Counted from the first letter of the stretch, positions 45,600 through 55,056 are shown. The stretch is DNA of 64,000 nt from Betaproteobacteria bacterium (GCA_013298765.1 JAAFJA010000002.1:310001-374000), one strand, 5' to 3'. Notes: a model not told the origin generated them from the sequence alone. Program-made: numbers and translations.

Positions 45600-45636
45600 C
45601 GTAATTTCGAAAACTAAGGATTTCACGGCTAAGCCC
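45581..45636. repeat. Paired-tetramer repeat, copy 8
   Basis: GGGC at 45581 and GCCC at 45633 have a 56-bp outer distance. The right side is GCCC-ATTATCTAG-GGGC. The centre has TTCG...CGAA pairing. It lies between the convergent aminotransferase and gyrA genes and overlaps both terminator hairpins, so here the repeat ends have become (or came from) terminators. Confidence 0.65.
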
Positions 45637-45656
45637 ATTATCTAGGGGCTTAGCCG
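45626..45656. terminator. Hairpin at the end of gyrA
   Basis: CGGCTAAGCCC and GGGCTTAGCCG form a perfect 11-bp stem with a nine-base AT-rich loop, 15 bases past the gyrA stop on the minus strand. There is a TTATTTT run on the plus side. It probably serves both convergent genes. Confidence 0.6.
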
Positions 45657-45670
45657 TTATTTCCTAACTG

Positions 45671-48247
45671 CTAGACCAACTCGCCTTGCGCGCCCGGTGC
45701 ATCATCATCGTCCGCCTCTTCGATACGTTCAAGCATCGAGAGTTTTTCGCCGTCACCCAAGTTGATGAGCGTCACGCCTTGCGTGGAGCGGCCTGATTCG
45801 CGAATCGATTTCACCGTCGTGCGAATCAACACGCCGCCGGTGGTAATGAGCATCACCTCGTCGCCCGGATTGACAAGCGTTGCGGCGACGACTTTGCCGT
45901 TACGCGCCGATTGTTGAATCGCGATCATGCCTTTGGTGCCGCGACCATGTCGCGTGTATTCGATGATCGGCGTGCGTTTGCCAAAACCATTTTCAGTCGC
46001 GCACAAGACTTGTTGTGATTCGTTTTCAGCGACCAGCATCGCGATGATGCGTTGATCCTTCTCGAGCATCATGCCGCGCACGCCGCGCGCGTTCCGCCCC
46101 ATGCTGCGAACGTCATTCTCATCGAAGCGAACGGCCTTGCCGCTGTCAGCGAACAGCATCACGTCGTGCTTGCCATCAGTAAGCGCTGCGCCGATCAAGT
46201 AATCGCCGTCGTCCAAATCCACAGCGATGATGCCGGTTTTCTTCGGACGCGAGAAGTCTTCTAGCGACGTTTTCTTCACGGTACCCATGCTGGTTGCCAT
46301 GAAGATGTACTTGTCTGGAGAGAATGTTTTCGTTGAAACGATTGCGGTGATCTTTTCGCGATCTTGCAGCGGGAATAAGTTCACGATCGGCTTGCCACGC
46401 GAATTGCGGCCACCTTCGGGCACCTCATACACCTTCAACCAATACACGCGACCTCGATTGCTGAAGCAAAGGATGTAGTCGTGCGTGTTCGCGATGAAGA
46501 GCTTTTCAACGAAGTCCTCTTCTTTAGTTGCGGTAGCCTGTTTGCCACGACCGCCGCGCTTTTGCGCGCGATATTCCTCAACCGGCTGCGCTTTGAAATA
46601 GCCGCCGTGGGTGAGCGTGACCACCATGTCTTGCGGCTTGATGAGATCTTCGATGGAAGTCTCTTCCGCATTGAGCACGATTTCCGATTTCCGCTCATCG
46701 CCAAACTGCTTTTTGATGTCTTTCAATTCGCCCGCGATGATTGTTGTGACGCGCTCTGGCTTCGCCAAAATGTCGAGTAAATCTTGAACGGCAGCAATCA
46801 CGTCTTTGTATTCGCTGAAGACTTTGTCGCTTTCCATTGCGGTCAAGCGTTGCAGGCGCATTTCCAGAATGGCTTTGGCTTGCACATCGGTTAAGCGATA
46901 ACCGTCTTCTTTTACTTGCCAGGTGTATTCCGGGCCGATGTCTGCTGGGCGCAAGAAATCCGGACCTGCTCGCTGCACCATTTCTTTAACGAGTGGCGAT
47001 TTCCAGAGCTTCGAGGTCAATGCCGCTTGCGCTTCGTCGGGCGTCGCGCTCGCCTTGATCAGTTCGATGATCGGATCAACGTTTTCAAGCGATACCGCAA
47101 GGCCTTCGAGAATGTGGCCACGGGCACGCGCCTGCTTCAACTCAAACTGCGTACGGCGCGTCACGACTTCGCGACGATGCAGGATGAACTGCTCGAGGAA
47201 ATCCTTCAAATTCAGAACACGCGGACGCTGATCGACCAGCGCCACCATGTTCATGCCGAAGCTGTCTTGCAGCTGGGTGTTTTTGTAGAGATTATTGAGA
47301 ACGATGTCCGGGATTTCCCCGCGCTTCAACTCAATAACGACGCGCATGCCGGATTTGTCCGACTCGTCGCGCAAATCCGAAATGCCTTCAAGGCGCTTAT
47401 CGCGAACCAGCTCACCGATTTTTTGAAGCAGCGTCGATTTGTTGACCTGATACGGAATCTCGTCAACGATGATGGCCTGGCGATCGGTTTTGCCGATGCT
47501 CTCGAAGTGCGTTTTCGCGCGCATCACCACGCGGCCGCGCCCGGTGCGATAGCCCTGATGAACACCTTCGAGGCCGTAGATGAATCCGCCGGTAGGGAAA
47601 TCCGGCGCTTTGACCAGCTCGATGAGCTCGTCGATGGTGGCTTCGCCCTTCTTCAACAGCAAAAGCGTGGCATCGATCACGTCGCTCAAATTGTGCGGCG
47701 GAATATTGGTAGCCATGCCCACCGCGATGCCCGACGAGCCGTTCACCAACAGATTCGGGAATTTCGCTGGCAGAACGGTCGGCTCTTGTTCTTTGCCGTC
47801 GTAATTTGGTTGGAAGTCAACCGTCTCTTTTTCCAAATCTCCGAGCATTTCGGAGGTGATTTTTTGCAAGCGACACTCGGTGTAGCGCATCGCCGCAGCG
47901 TTATCGCCGTCCACGGAGCCGAAGTTGCCCTGACCATCCACGAGCTGGTAGCGCATCGAGAAGTCTTGCGCCATACGAACCAAGGTGTCGTAGATCGAAG
48001 CGTCGCCGTGCGGGTGAAACTTACCCATCACCTCGCCCACCACGCGCGCGCACTTCACATAAGGGCGGTTATGGACGTTATTGGTTTCATGCATACCGTA
48101 GAGCACGCGGCGGTGCACGGGCTTAAGCCCATCCCGTACGTCGGGCAGCGCGCGCCCAACGATCACGCTCATTGCGTAATCCAAATAAGAAGAGCGCATT
48201 TCGCTCTCAAGGCTGATCGGTAGGGTTTCTTTGGCGAATTGGTCCAT
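45671..48247 (-). CDS. gyrA: DNA gyrase subunit A
   Basis: The 858-residue protein is a type II topoisomerase subunit that, with GyrB, adds negative supercoils. '[33 protein letters not shown]' opens the breakage domain, and catalytic Tyr122 is in '[10 protein letters not shown]'. The C-terminal domain keeps the GyrA box (QKRGGRGK), which marks gyrase rather than topoisomerase IV. In the quinolone region the sequence is [10 protein letters not shown]: the position of E. coli Ser83 is Ala and Asp87 is kept, a natural variant linked to lower quinolone susceptibility. The end is acidic. ompA diverges 300 bases upstream, as in many betaproteobacteria. Confidence 0.97.
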   Translation of the reverse strand: MDQFAKETLPISLESEMRSSYLDYAMSVIVGRALPDVRDGLKPVHRRVLYGMHETNNVHNRPYVKCARVVGEVMGKFHPHGDASIYDTLVRMAQDFSMRYQLVDGQGNFGSVDGDNAAAMRYTECRLQKITSEMLGDLEKETVDFQPNYDGKEQEPTVLPAKFPNLLVNGSSGIAVGMATNIPPHNLSDVIDATLLLLKKGEATIDELIELVKAPDFPTGGFIYGLEGVHQGYRTGRGRVVMRAKTHFESIGKTDRQAIIVDEIPYQVNKSTLLQKIGELVRDKRLEGISDLRDESDKSGMRVVIELKRGEIPDIVLNNLYKNTQLQDSFGMNMVALVDQRPRVLNLKDFLEQFILHRREVVTRRTQFELKQARARGHILEGLAVSLENVDPIIELIKASATPDEAQAALTSKLWKSPLVKEMVQRAGPDFLRPADIGPEYTWQVKEDGYRLTDVQAKAILEMRLQRLTAMESDKVFSEYKDVIAAVQDLLDILAKPERVTTIIAGELKDIKKQFGDERKSEIVLNAEETSIEDLIKPQDMVVTLTHGGYFKAQPVEEYRAQKRGGRGKQATATKEEDFVEKLFIANTHDYILCFSNRGRVYWLKVYEVPEGGRNSRGKPIVNLFPLQDREKITAIVSTKTFSPDKYIFMATSMGTVKKTSLEDFSRPKKTGIIAVDLDDGDYLIGAALTDGKHDVMLFADSGKAVRFDENDVRSMGRNARGVRGMMLEKDQRIIAMLVAENESQQVLCATENGFGKRTPIIEYTRHGRGTKGMIAIQQSARNGKVVAATLVNPGDEVMLITTGGVLIRTTVKSIRESGRSTQGVTLINLGDGEKLSMLERIEEADDDDAPGAQGELV

Positions 48248-48421
48248 TGTTTCCGCTGTATCTGGCTTGGAGGCATCTCACGCGGTTCCCCGCGCTAGCC
48301 TCTGTTGCCGGTAGACGACAAAATGCCGCGACGACAGCGCGGCAATGCTGTATTTTAGTCCAGTCTGTCGTTGCACCCCCGCCACAAGACTTGGCTGAGT
48401 TTCGCGACGGATGATCCTCGA

Positions 48422-48451
48422 TTGCACTCGAAAAAAGCGGAGTGATATATT
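48422..48451 (+). promoter_or_regulatory. Likely sigma-70 promoter of the ompA-like gene
   Basis: TTGCAC (48422-48427) and TATATT (48446-48451) are separated by 18 bases, about 100 bases before the ompA ATG. The leader would be about 90 bases, with AAGGGG near the start codon. Long stable leaders are usual for ompA genes. Confidence 0.5.
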
Positions 48452-48547
48452 GGTACGGGAGGGGATTTTGTATCCACGAGCGCTGCAGCGTCGCGTGGAC
48501 AAAGTCTCTGTGACATCGTCCGAAATGCCTAAAGGGGTAAATAATCA

Positions 48548-49312
48548 ATGAAACTTCGCATCCTTGCCAGCGCTATTACAGCGGCTGTGGTTGCGTTGTC
48601 GGGCGGCCAGGTGCTTGCGCAAGCAACGCCCGGCAGCAGCGGCTACGTAATCTCCGCGACTGGTGACGCCAAAAACAATGTAGTTCGTAGCGGTCGTTAC
48701 GGCACGAGCAACGCATCTTGCAACCTTTGCTGGCGTACCGGTTTCTGGACGCCCGCCATGGCGATTGCGGAGTGCGATCCCGACCTTGTGAAGAAGGCGG
48801 CTCCACCTCCACCACCACCTCCGGCACCTGCGCCGCCACCCCCGCCACCTGCACCGGTCGCACCACCACCGCCGCCGCCAGCACCACCAGCTCCTCCACC
48901 GCCGCCGCCCGCGCCGTCTGTGCAGAAGATCACCATCGCATCGAAGGCTCTCTTCGATTTCGATAAAGCGGTGCTGAAGGCTGATGGCCAAGCGGTGCTT
49001 GATCGTGAGATCGTGGCTCGCATCAAGGAAGTGCAAAAGCTTGAGCTCGTCCTCGTGACGGGGCATACTGATCGCCTGGGTTCGCAGCAATACAACCAGA
49101 AGCTTTCCGAGCGTCGCGCAACGGCAGTTGCGAATTACCTCGCAGGCAAAGGTGTCGCCAAAGACAAGATTGAAACGCTTGGCATGGGCAAAACCCAGCC
49201 GGTTCCGGGTGTTGTGTGCGAACAGAAGAACCGCAAGGAACTCATCGCATGCCTGCAACCGCATCGTCGCGTTGAAGTTGAAGTTAAGGGCGAAATCGTT
49301 ATCCGCCGTTAA
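48548..49312 (+). CDS. ompA: OmpA family outer-membrane protein with proline-rich linker
   Basis: The 254-residue protein has a signal peptide (cut near residue 24, 'VLAQA') and a short N-terminal part with 'GTSNASCNLCWRTGFWTPAMAIAECDPDLV' (a conserved Cys pair typical of betaproteobacterial OmpA). About 40 residues of Pro-rich linker follow (about 84-123). An OmpA-like peptidoglycan-binding domain comes next: 'FDFDKAVLKADGQAVLDREI', 'VTGHTDRLGSQQYNQKLSERRATAVANYL', then 'PHRRVEVEVKG'. It lacks a full eight-strand barrel. It probably ties the outer membrane to peptidoglycan. It is divergent from gyrA; ubiG and gph, the usual next genes in Burkholderia, are absent. Confidence 0.92.
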   Translation: MKLRILASAITAAVVALSGGQVLAQATPGSSGYVISATGDAKNNVVRSGRYGTSNASCNLCWRTGFWTPAMAIAECDPDLVKKAAPPPPPPPAPAPPPPPPAPVAPPPPPPAPPAPPPPPPAPSVQKITIASKALFDFDKAVLKADGQAVLDREIVARIKEVQKLELVLVTGHTDRLGSQQYNQKLSERRATAVANYLAGKGVAKDKIETLGMGKTQPVPGVVCEQKNRKELIACLQPHRRVEVEVKGEIVIRR

Positions 49313-49340
49313 TTGCGCGCAGAAAACGATAAGTTCTTCG

Positions 49341-49365
49341 AAAAGCCCGCTTCGGCGGGCTTTTT
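49341..49365 (+). terminator. Rho-independent terminator after ompA
   Basis: AAAAGCCCGC pairs with GCGGGCTTTT around a TTCG loop and is followed by T. It lies 29 bases after the stop. Confidence 0.88.
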
Positions 49366-49412
49366 GTTGCCGTTCGTTTTTTTCAAATAGCAAAGTATCT
49401 AGGCTATTTCGT

Positions 49413-49469
49413 GGGCACTTAGCGACTAAAACTTATTACTTGCGTACTGAAGTATTGTGCTCAGAGCCC
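49413..49469. repeat. Paired-tetramer repeat, copy 9
   Basis: GGGC at 49413 and GCCC at 49466 have a 57-bp outer distance. The left flank is GGCT-ATTTCGT-GGGC and the right GCCC-CAAATAAATCA-GGG. The centre has TACTT and AAGTA as an inverted repeat. It lies between the ompA terminator and the small membrane protein gene. The rest of that 250-bp gap shows nothing else. Confidence 0.65.
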
Positions 49470-49566
49470 CAAATAAATCAGGGTTAAAGTGCAATTCCTA
49501 TGTTTTCTGCACGACAGCGATCTCGAAACAGCGCAGAATAGTGTCTTCTCCACTAAGAACGATTTC

Positions 49567-49932
49567 ATGATCCGCGACGCAACTTTTCCGATTACGCTGA
49601 TCGTTGGCGGTTTTGCTCTACTTGCGTGGAATTTCGGCTGGATCCCAGACTGGAATACGCTCATCGCGCTCGCTTTCGTAACTGCCGGACTGGCGATCCT
49701 CGTTTTTGACGGTTTAACCAAGAAGTCAATCGTCACCGGGCCAGTATTGGTCTCGCTTGGGGCCGGTTGGTATGGTTATTTCGAACTTGGCTGGCGCTCG
49801 CGACTCATCATTCCGCTCCTGATGATCTTTGCCGGGCTCATGATGTTGATCGCGCGCTTTGCGCCACTTTCAGATTCCAAACAACATGGTGTGCTCGCAC
49901 CGCGCGAGCGCAACGACCATTCGTTCAAGTGA
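49567..49932 (+). CDS. Small membrane protein, LiaF/DUF5668-like
   Basis: The 121-residue protein starts at ATG 49567; a longer reading from 49489 adds 26 residues without support. Four hydrophobic segments are visible ('FPITLIVGGFALLAWNFGW', 'LIALAFVTAGLAILVF', 'GPVLVSLGAGWYGYFEL', 'LIIPLLMIFAGLMMLIARF'). Layout resembles the LiaF-type/DUF5668 membrane module, but this is a resemblance only. It is alone between the ompA terminator and accA, with a small hairpin (GTCGCC-GAAT-GGCGAC) after it. Confidence 0.6.
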   Translation: MIRDATFPITLIVGGFALLAWNFGWIPDWNTLIALAFVTAGLAILVFDGLTKKSIVTGPVLVSLGAGWYGYFELGWRSRLIIPLLMIFAGLMMLIARFAPLSDSKQHGVLAPRERNDHSFK

Positions 49933-50003
49933 ATCCAAGGCCATAAGACACCGTGTCGCCGAATGGCGACGGCTCGACCCGCTAAGCACATAGAATTCGC
50001 GTC

Positions 50004-50972
50004 ATGGCAAAACAACACTATCTCGATTTTGAGCAGCCCATCGCCGAGCTACAGGCCCGCATTGATGAACTGACCGAACTGCATAACGGCGTCGATCAGC
50101 TCGACGTGTCCGATGAGCTCAAGAAACTCCGCAAAAAGTTGATCGAGCTCAGTAAATCGATCTACGCAAAGTTAACGCCTTGGCAGATTGCCTTGGTCGC
50201 GCGCCACCCACAGCGGCCTTACACCCTTGATTACGCCAACGGGCTGTTCTCAGAGTTCGTCGAGCTGCACGGTGATCGCTCGTTCGCGGACGATCACGCA
50301 ATCGTTGGCGGTTTCGCTAAGTTCAACGGTCGAAGCTGCATGGTGATCGGCCATCAAAAAGGACGCGACACCAAAGAAAAAGTGCTTCGTAACTGGGGAA
50401 TGCCGCGCCCAGAAGGCTACCGAAAGGCGCTTCGGCTGATGAAGTTAGCCGATAAGTTCGGTCTACCCATCTTTACCTTCGTCGATACACCCGGTGCCTA
50501 TCCGGGCGTTGACGCGGAAGAGCGCGGACAATCGGAGGCCATTGGGCGTAACCTCTTCGAAATGGCCCAAATTCGCGTGCCGATCATCGTCACTATCATC
50601 GGCGAAGGTGGCTCCGGTGGCGCGCTCGCCATCGCCGTTGGCGATACGACGATCATGTTGCAGTACTCAACCTACTCGGTGATCTCGCCCGAAGGATGTG
50701 CCTCCATTCTGTGGAAAAGCGCCGAGCGCGCATCGGACGCGGCAGAGAGCCTGGGCATTACTGCAGCGCGACTAAAGGCCCTTAATTTGATTGACTTCGT
50801 CGTGCCTGAGCCCGCCGGCGGCGCTCATCGCGATCCAGTTGGCGTGATGGAGCAACTCAAACCGATCCTCGAAGCTGAGCTCGCACGTTTGTCTCCGCTT
50901 ACCGCGACCGAGCGGATCGCGCAGCGCCGAGCGCGCCTCGCCGCCTACGGCCCGGTGAAGCTCGCGGCTTAG
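50004..50972 (+). CDS. accA: Acetyl-CoA carboxylase carboxyltransferase subunit alpha
   Basis: The 322-residue protein is the alpha subunit of the carboxyltransferase that makes malonyl-CoA. It begins '[18 protein letters not shown]', has '[34 protein letters not shown]', '[36 protein letters not shown]', '[26 protein letters not shown]' and '[13 protein letters not shown]' (oxyanion-hole glycines). Length is the family norm (319 in E. coli). The tilS gene follows at 32 bases, a common betaproteobacterial pair, so they are probably co-transcribed. Confidence 0.97.
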   Translation: MAKQHYLDFEQPIAELQARIDELTELHNGVDQLDVSDELKKLRKKLIELSKSIYAKLTPWQIALVARHPQRPYTLDYANGLFSEFVELHGDRSFADDHAIVGGFAKFNGRSCMVIGHQKGRDTKEKVLRNWGMPRPEGYRKALRLMKLADKFGLPIFTFVDTPGAYPGVDAEERGQSEAIGRNLFEMAQIRVPIIVTIIGEGGSGGALAIAVGDTTIMLQYSTYSVISPEGCASILWKSAERASDAAESLGITAARLKALNLIDFVVPEPAGGAHRDPVGVMEQLKPILEAELARLSPLTATERIAQRRARLAAYGPVKLAA

Positions 50973-51004
50973 CGAAACGTCCATGCTCCTGCGCGCAGGC
51001 ACGC

Positions 51005-52504
51005 GTGAAAACTGAGCACGGGAATCTGCAGTCGCTGACAGATGCCGCGAAACGTGATGCGGCCGAACGGGTGCGGAAGCGAATCTCCGGTTGGCTCGCA
51101 ACCAGCGCCCACGATCTCTGCGTTGCCTACTCAGGCGGCCTAGATTCAAGTGTTTTGCTTCACGCACTGGTCACCGCCCTCGCCGAGCGCGGAGAGATCA
51201 AGCGCCTTTCGGCGCTGCATGTCCACCACGGCCTTCAAGCCAATGCCGATCACTGGCGCGAGCACTGTGCACGCGTTGCCAGAGCGCTTGGCATCACTCT
51301 TTATTTGTACGAAGCTCGCATCAATCGCAACGATTCGCGAGGCATTGAGGCAGCGGCGCGAGACGCGCGCTACGCTATCTTCGAGTCGCACCTGAATGCA
51401 CACGTCCAACAACGGCTGCTGATCGCGCACCATGCGCGAGACCAAGCCGAGAGCGTGCTGCTGCAGCTGTTGCGAGGTGCTGGACCCTCCGGCTTGTCGG
51501 GTATGGCTTATGAAAGCACAAAGTGGTCGCGCCCCCTCCTCAATGTCGCAAAGGCTGATATCGATGCCTACCAAATCGTGCATCAAGTCGCGCACGTTAC
51601 CGATGACAGCAACGCCGACACTCAGTTCGCCCGAAACCGCTTGAGGGCGCGCGTTTGGCCTGCCTTAGTCGCCAACTTTCCCGCCGCCGAGGCGACCCTC
51701 GCACGCGCGGCGCGATGGCAGCAAGAAGCAAGCACACTCGCCGATACGCTCGCCGAGCTTGATTTCGCAGCGTGCAAATCGCTCTGGGGCGTGTCGATTT
51801 CGAAATGGGCGCAACTCAATAGCACGCGTCGTAGGAATGTGTTGCGATACTGGTTTTCCAGACTCGCCCTCCCCGCGCAGGGGGCAGCCCGATTGTGCGA
51901 ATGGGAACGACAAATTGAATCATCGGGCGCTGATAACTCGCTCGAGCTCTCTCATTGCTCGTTCGTCGGTTGCTTTCGTCGCTACCGCGATGATCTTTGC
52001 TACGTTGCACCTGTTCACACACCGGATTTGCAGTGGCGGTGTGAGTGGCGTGGCGAAACGCGACTGTCCTGGCCGCACGGTGTGTTCAATGCGGCGTGTC
52101 ACGAACGTGCTGCGGCTACGCAAAATGTTGATATCTCTTCGCAGCTATCCGCCGCTTTATTAGGGCGAAGCGCAATTTTTCGATATTGGCGGTCAACAGA
52201 TTTATTCGAGTTTAGTCCCAAGGAAAAAACAAGTTCATTAAAAAATCTGTTTCAACAGCACTCGGTGCCTGTGTGGCTTCGTGCATCTTGGCCGGTTCTG
52301 GAAATTGATGGTGAGATCGCCGCCATACTCGGGCTCAAAATCGCCTCCAGGTTTCGTGCCCCGCCTGCGGAAGATTCGCGAGCCTCAGACGGCGCGAAAA
52401 ACGATCAACGCATCGGGTTGCGCTGGATTCCGCGCGGTGCGCCAGACGGCGTCGTTTTCGAATGTGAGCCCATCGTCATCACTCCGAAGGGGCGCGGGAT
52501 CTAG
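51005..52504 (+). CDS. tilS: tRNA(Ile)-lysidine synthetase with an AT-rich insertion
   Basis: The 499-residue enzyme converts C34 of tRNA-Ile2 to lysidine so it reads AUA. The PP-loop ATP motif AYSGGLDSS is at 41-49, and 'LHVHHGLQANADHWREHC' and 'NDSRGIEAAARDARYAIF' follow. 'HHARDQAESVLLQLLRGAGPSGLSGM' and 'VTDDSNADTQFARNRLRARVWP' complete the core. The C-terminal domain has 'SSLKNLFQQHSVPVWLRASWPVLEIDGEIAAILGLKIASRF'. Codons at 52156-52219 (residues about 384-405) are AT-rich and coincide with paired-tetramer repeat copy 10. It starts at GTG and is 33 bases after accA. Confidence 0.93.
   Translation: MKTEHGNLQSLTDAAKRDAAERVRKRISGWLATSAHDLCVAYSGGLDSSVLLHALVTALAERGEIKRLSALHVHHGLQANADHWREHCARVARALGITLYLYEARINRNDSRGIEAAARDARYAIFESHLNAHVQQRLLIAHHARDQAESVLLQLLRGAGPSGLSGMAYESTKWSRPLLNVAKADIDAYQIVHQVAHVTDDSNADTQFARNRLRARVWPALVANFPAAEATLARAARWQQEASTLADTLAELDFAACKSLWGVSISKWAQLNSTRRRNVLRYWFSRLALPAQGAARLCEWERQIESSGADNSLELSHCSFVGCFRRYRDDLCYVAPVHTPDLQWRCEWRGETRLSWPHGVFNAACHERAAATQNVDISSQLSAALLGRSAIFRYWRSTDLFEFSPKEKTSSLKNLFQQHSVPVWLRASWPVLEIDGEIAAILGLKIASRFRAPPAEDSRASDGAKNDQRIGLRWIPRGAPDGVVFECEPIVITPKGRGI
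52163..52219. repeat. Paired-tetramer repeat, copy 10, inside tilS
   Basis: GGGC at 52163 and TCCC at 52216 (one base off GCCC) have a 57-bp outer distance. The left edge TTTATTAGGGC (52156-52166) equals that of the serC copy, and TTTTTCG-A/C-TATT occurs at nearly the same internal place in both. It lies in the coding frame in a part of TilS between two domains where length is tolerated. Confidence 0.55.
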
Positions 52505-52935
52505 AGCCCGGTTCATAGCGCCGATCAACCGACCTTGCGCCGCCAGGGCAGGCGCCGGGCACGTTTTCTCTCTTCGCACACAAGCGCGACGGTTTCGTGA
52601 AAAGAAACACGAGGTGCGCCCTACATAAGTCTCCGTTTCCACGCGATCTACCAAGCGTTTTCAAAAGACCTCCGCAGAATGTGGCGAGCGCCACTCATAC
52701 GAAGAAGAGTGCAGGCAGCGCTGACTCGTAGTCCTCCTGCTGAAGTCTTTTCAAATCGCTGATTTCGAGACGCCCACTCGCAACAACCCTGACAGCAAGC
52801 TGAAAAGCCGTCCCTAGAATTCGTGTCAACGCGCGTTTCGTGCGCAGCGTTCGCGTTCTCAGACCGGATCACGGCAGCCCAAGTGCCGCCGTTGAACGCG
52901 ACAACAAACCACACGCTTCCTCAAGGAGAGACAAG
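52505..52935. other. 430-bp gap before the Bug receptor gene
   Basis: I see no gene here that I can support. It contains CAAAAGAC and GTCTTTTC as distant partial inverted words (about 52665 and 52745), and AAGGAGAG at 52923-52930 for the next gene. A leader or promoter for the receptor is expected in this stretch, but no clear -35/-10 pair is seen. Confidence 0.5.
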
Positions 52936-53904
52936 ATGATTCGACGTTTGAGCCGCATTGCTGCGGTGACATTCGCAGCGGTTGCCGCAGCGACTGCCTT
53001 TGCGTACCCCGATAAACCCGTGAGCGTCGTCGTTCCGTTCGCGGCAGGCGGCCCCACCGATGTGGTTGCGCGCTCGCTTGCGCAAGCACTCGGGACGCAG
53101 CTCAAGGGCTCGTTCGTGGTCGAAAACGTGGGTGGCGCTGGTGGCACCATCGGCGCGGGCAAAGTCGCGCGCGCTGCGGGCGACGGCTACACGCTGCTCT
53201 TTCACCACATCGGCATGTCGACTGCCCCGTCGCTCTACCGCAAGCTCGATTTCAAACCTACCGAGGACTTGATCCCGATCGGCGCGGTCGTTGACGTCCC
53301 GATGACGCTCATCGCGAAACCGCAGATGGCGCAAGCCAACTTGAAAGACGTGCTTGCGTACGTTCGCGCCAACAAAGACAAGATCAATCTCGCCAACGCG
53401 GGTATCGGGTCAGCGTCGCATCTGTGCGGCTTGCTGTTGCAAAACGCGCTCAAGACGGACGTCACCACCGTACCTTTCCAGGGAACGGGTCCAGCGATGA
53501 CCGCGCTCCTCGGCGGCCAGGTTGATCTCATGTGTGATCAGTCCACCAACACGACCGGGCAAATCAAAGGCGGCAAAGTAAAGGCCTATGCTGTGACCAG
53601 CAAGGGAAAACTTGCGAACTTCCCAGAGCTGCCAACGCTTGCCAGCGAATTGCCAGGTTTTGAAGTGGGCGTTTGGCACATCCTCTACGCACCGAAAGGC
53701 ACGCCGGCCGACGTGATCAAGAAGCTGGAAGCCGGATTGCAAGCAGCGATCAAGGACCCAGGTTTCGCAAGCAAGATGAAAGATCTCGGCGCGGAAATCA
53801 TGCCGGCGGACAAGCAAACGTCAGCGGGCGCAAAAGCCCACCTGCAAGCTGAAATCGCAAAATGGAGCCCGATCATCCAGGCTGCCAAGGCCTACGCAGA
53901 CTAA
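52936..53904 (+). CDS. Bug family (TTT-type) solute-binding receptor
   Basis: The 322-residue protein has AAGGAGAG six bases before ATG 52936 and a signal peptide cut near residue 24 ('AFAYPDKP'). 'YPDKPVSVVVPFAAGGPTDVVARSLA', 'VVENVGGAGGTIGAGKVARAAGDGYTLL' and 'VPFQGTGPAMTALLGGQVDLMCDQ' are the Bug/TctC signatures. Such receptors bind carboxylates for tripartite tricarboxylate transporters; most in Burkholderiales are orphan, as here. The ligand is unknown. A strong terminator follows. Confidence 0.92.
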   Translation: MIRRLSRIAAVTFAAVAAATAFAYPDKPVSVVVPFAAGGPTDVVARSLAQALGTQLKGSFVVENVGGAGGTIGAGKVARAAGDGYTLLFHHIGMSTAPSLYRKLDFKPTEDLIPIGAVVDVPMTLIAKPQMAQANLKDVLAYVRANKDKINLANAGIGSASHLCGLLLQNALKTDVTTVPFQGTGPAMTALLGGQVDLMCDQSTNTTGQIKGGKVKAYAVTSKGKLANFPELPTLASELPGFEVGVWHILYAPKGTPADVIKKLEAGLQAAIKDPGFASKMKDLGAEIMPADKQTSAGAKAHLQAEIAKWSPIIQAAKAYAD

Positions 53905-53924
53905 AAGCTGCGCGCTCGAAAAAG

Positions 53925-53950
53925 CGGCACCTTGCGGTGCCGTTTTTTTT
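53925..53950 (+). terminator. Rho-independent terminator after the Bug gene
   Basis: CGGCACC pairs with GGTGCCG around a TTGC loop and is followed by eight T. It is one of the strongest terminators in the window. Confidence 0.92.
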
Positions 53951-53985
53951 GGGACGACGAGGTAAGCCAATCCGAGCTTTGTTAT

Positions 53986-54041
53986 GGACTAAGCATGCTA
54001 ATCGCGCCTAGTCGATACAGCGCGGACTGCGCAGCTAGCCC
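53986..54041. repeat. Paired-tetramer repeat, copy 11
   Basis: GGAC at 53986 (one base off GGGC) and GCCC at 54038 have a 56-bp outer distance. The right flank is GCCC-AGCTAGATAAT-GGCT. The centre has CGCGC and GCGCG as an inverted repeat. It lies in a 300-bp gap between convergent genes. GTCGGCGCGTATGC downstream (54165) is also similar to the GTCGGCGCGTACGC at 3980. Confidence 0.5.
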
Positions 54042-54205
54042 AGCTAGATAATGGCTTTGTCGTAGATAGGTAATATTGACCGACGAACGTTCGCGGCGGG
54101 ATCGAACCTAAGATAGGCGCTGAGCAAACCGAAGACGGATAGGTGCGGTGGGATGCTTGCGTGGGCGCGTCGGCGCGTATGCACGTAAGCGCGCCGATAA
54201 GTGGG

Positions 54206-54460
54206 CTATTCGCCGCCGGTACCTGTTTGCTCAACCGCAACTGACTCATCATCGCCGCCCTTTTCGAGCAGCTTGGTGAGGCAGCCGGCGCACGTAAACA
54301 CCGTACGACCGGCGACCTTACGTGTTTTCCCGCCACGAATAATGGCGGGCTGCTTACAAGTTCCGCATAAGCGGGTCCAGCTTCCGGCTACAGAGCGCTT
54401 TCGAGGCGTAGCCGTTTGTTGGCGAAATTTAGCGATCTGGTTTGCGTCGAGAAAGCTCAT
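54206..54460 (-). CDS. Putative small zinc-ribbon protein
   Basis: The 84-residue protein starts at ATG 54460. It has two CxxC pairs, 'LCGTCKQPAII' (about 32-35) and 'FTCAGCLTKLL' (about 55-58), with a basic stretch between ('RGGKTRKVAGRT'). That spacing suits a four-Cys zinc ribbon, and a nucleic-acid or protein partner is possible. I do not recognise a named family. The gene is divergent from the conserved hypothetical gene at 54597, with a 136-bp gap carrying a probable promoter for the latter. Confidence 0.6.
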   Translation of the reverse strand: MSFLDANQIAKFRQQTATPRKRSVAGSWTRLCGTCKQPAIIRGGKTRKVAGRTVFTCAGCLTKLLEKGGDDESVAVEQTGTGGE

Positions 54461-54596
54461 CGTCACCCTGTGTTCCGCCAGTCTCCCTCCGAGCCACTTC
54501 ACGTTCAACCACCGGAAAACCCTGTATTCGAAGGCAATCCAAAGACGTGTTATAAAACTCGGTTACGCTGGCGTGCGTTTTCCAACAGCCGCAATT

Positions 54597-55034
54597 ATGT
54601 CTCAAATTCGAACTTTTTTCCAGCGTCCACGTCCTCATAAGCTTGCGAGTCAGTCTTCAACACCTTCGCGCCAGCGTGGCGTGGCTTGGCTACTCATCAT
54701 CGGATTGATTGCAGTCGCGCTTGCTTCGCTGTATGCGCTTGTCGTCTGGAAGTGGAGCTATTCAAGCGGTGAACGTGTTGGCATCGTGCAGAAGATTTCG
54801 AAAAAGGGCTGGGTCTGCAAAACCTGGGAGGGCGAGCTCAACATGGTGGTGCTGCCTGGCGGAATCCCCGAGAAGTTCTTCTTTACGATCTGGGATGATG
54901 CGGTTGCAACTTCAATCAACAAAACGATTGGCAAGCGCGTGACACTTCATTACGAAGAAAAACTGGGTCTGCCCACCAGCTGCTTCGGTGACACGCGACA
55001 CTACGTCACCAAGGTCCAAGTTCTAGAGCCTTAA
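54597..55034 (+). CDS. Conserved hypothetical membrane-anchored protein (Burkholderiales family)
   Basis: The 145-residue protein starts at ATG 54597; the same frame runs upstream to 54201 but is antisense to the zinc-ribbon gene and unlikely to be coding. A transmembrane helix lies at about 29-48 ('GVAWLLIIGLIAVALASLYALVVW'). The soluble part reads 'GERVGIVQKISKKGWVCKTWEGELNMVVLPG', 'FFFTIWDDAVATSINKTIGKRVTLHYEEKLGLPTSCFGDTRHYVTKVQ'. Relatives in this order are sometimes labelled 6-phosphogluconate dehydrogenase, which the sequence does not support. A TTCGAA-17-TTATAA promoter-like pair lies at 54527-54555. Function unknown. Confidence 0.75.
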   Translation: MSQIRTFFQRPRPHKLASQSSTPSRQRGVAWLLIIGLIAVALASLYALVVWKWSYSSGERVGIVQKISKKGWVCKTWEGELNMVVLPGGIPEKFFFTIWDDAVATSINKTIGKRVTLHYEEKLGLPTSCFGDTRHYVTKVQVLEP

Positions 55035-55056
55035 GCGCGCGCCCACGCTCGCGAGC

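Noticed and set aside
46916-48223. A 435-residue open frame on the plus strand opposite gyrA
   Set aside because: It is the shadow of the strongly conserved gyrA frame; its composition is His/Arg-rich and no family is recognisable.
54201-54596. N-terminal extension of the hypothetical gene at 54597 to 277 residues
   Set aside because: It runs antisense through the two-CxxC gene, and a promoter-like pair lies at 54527-54555, inside the extension.
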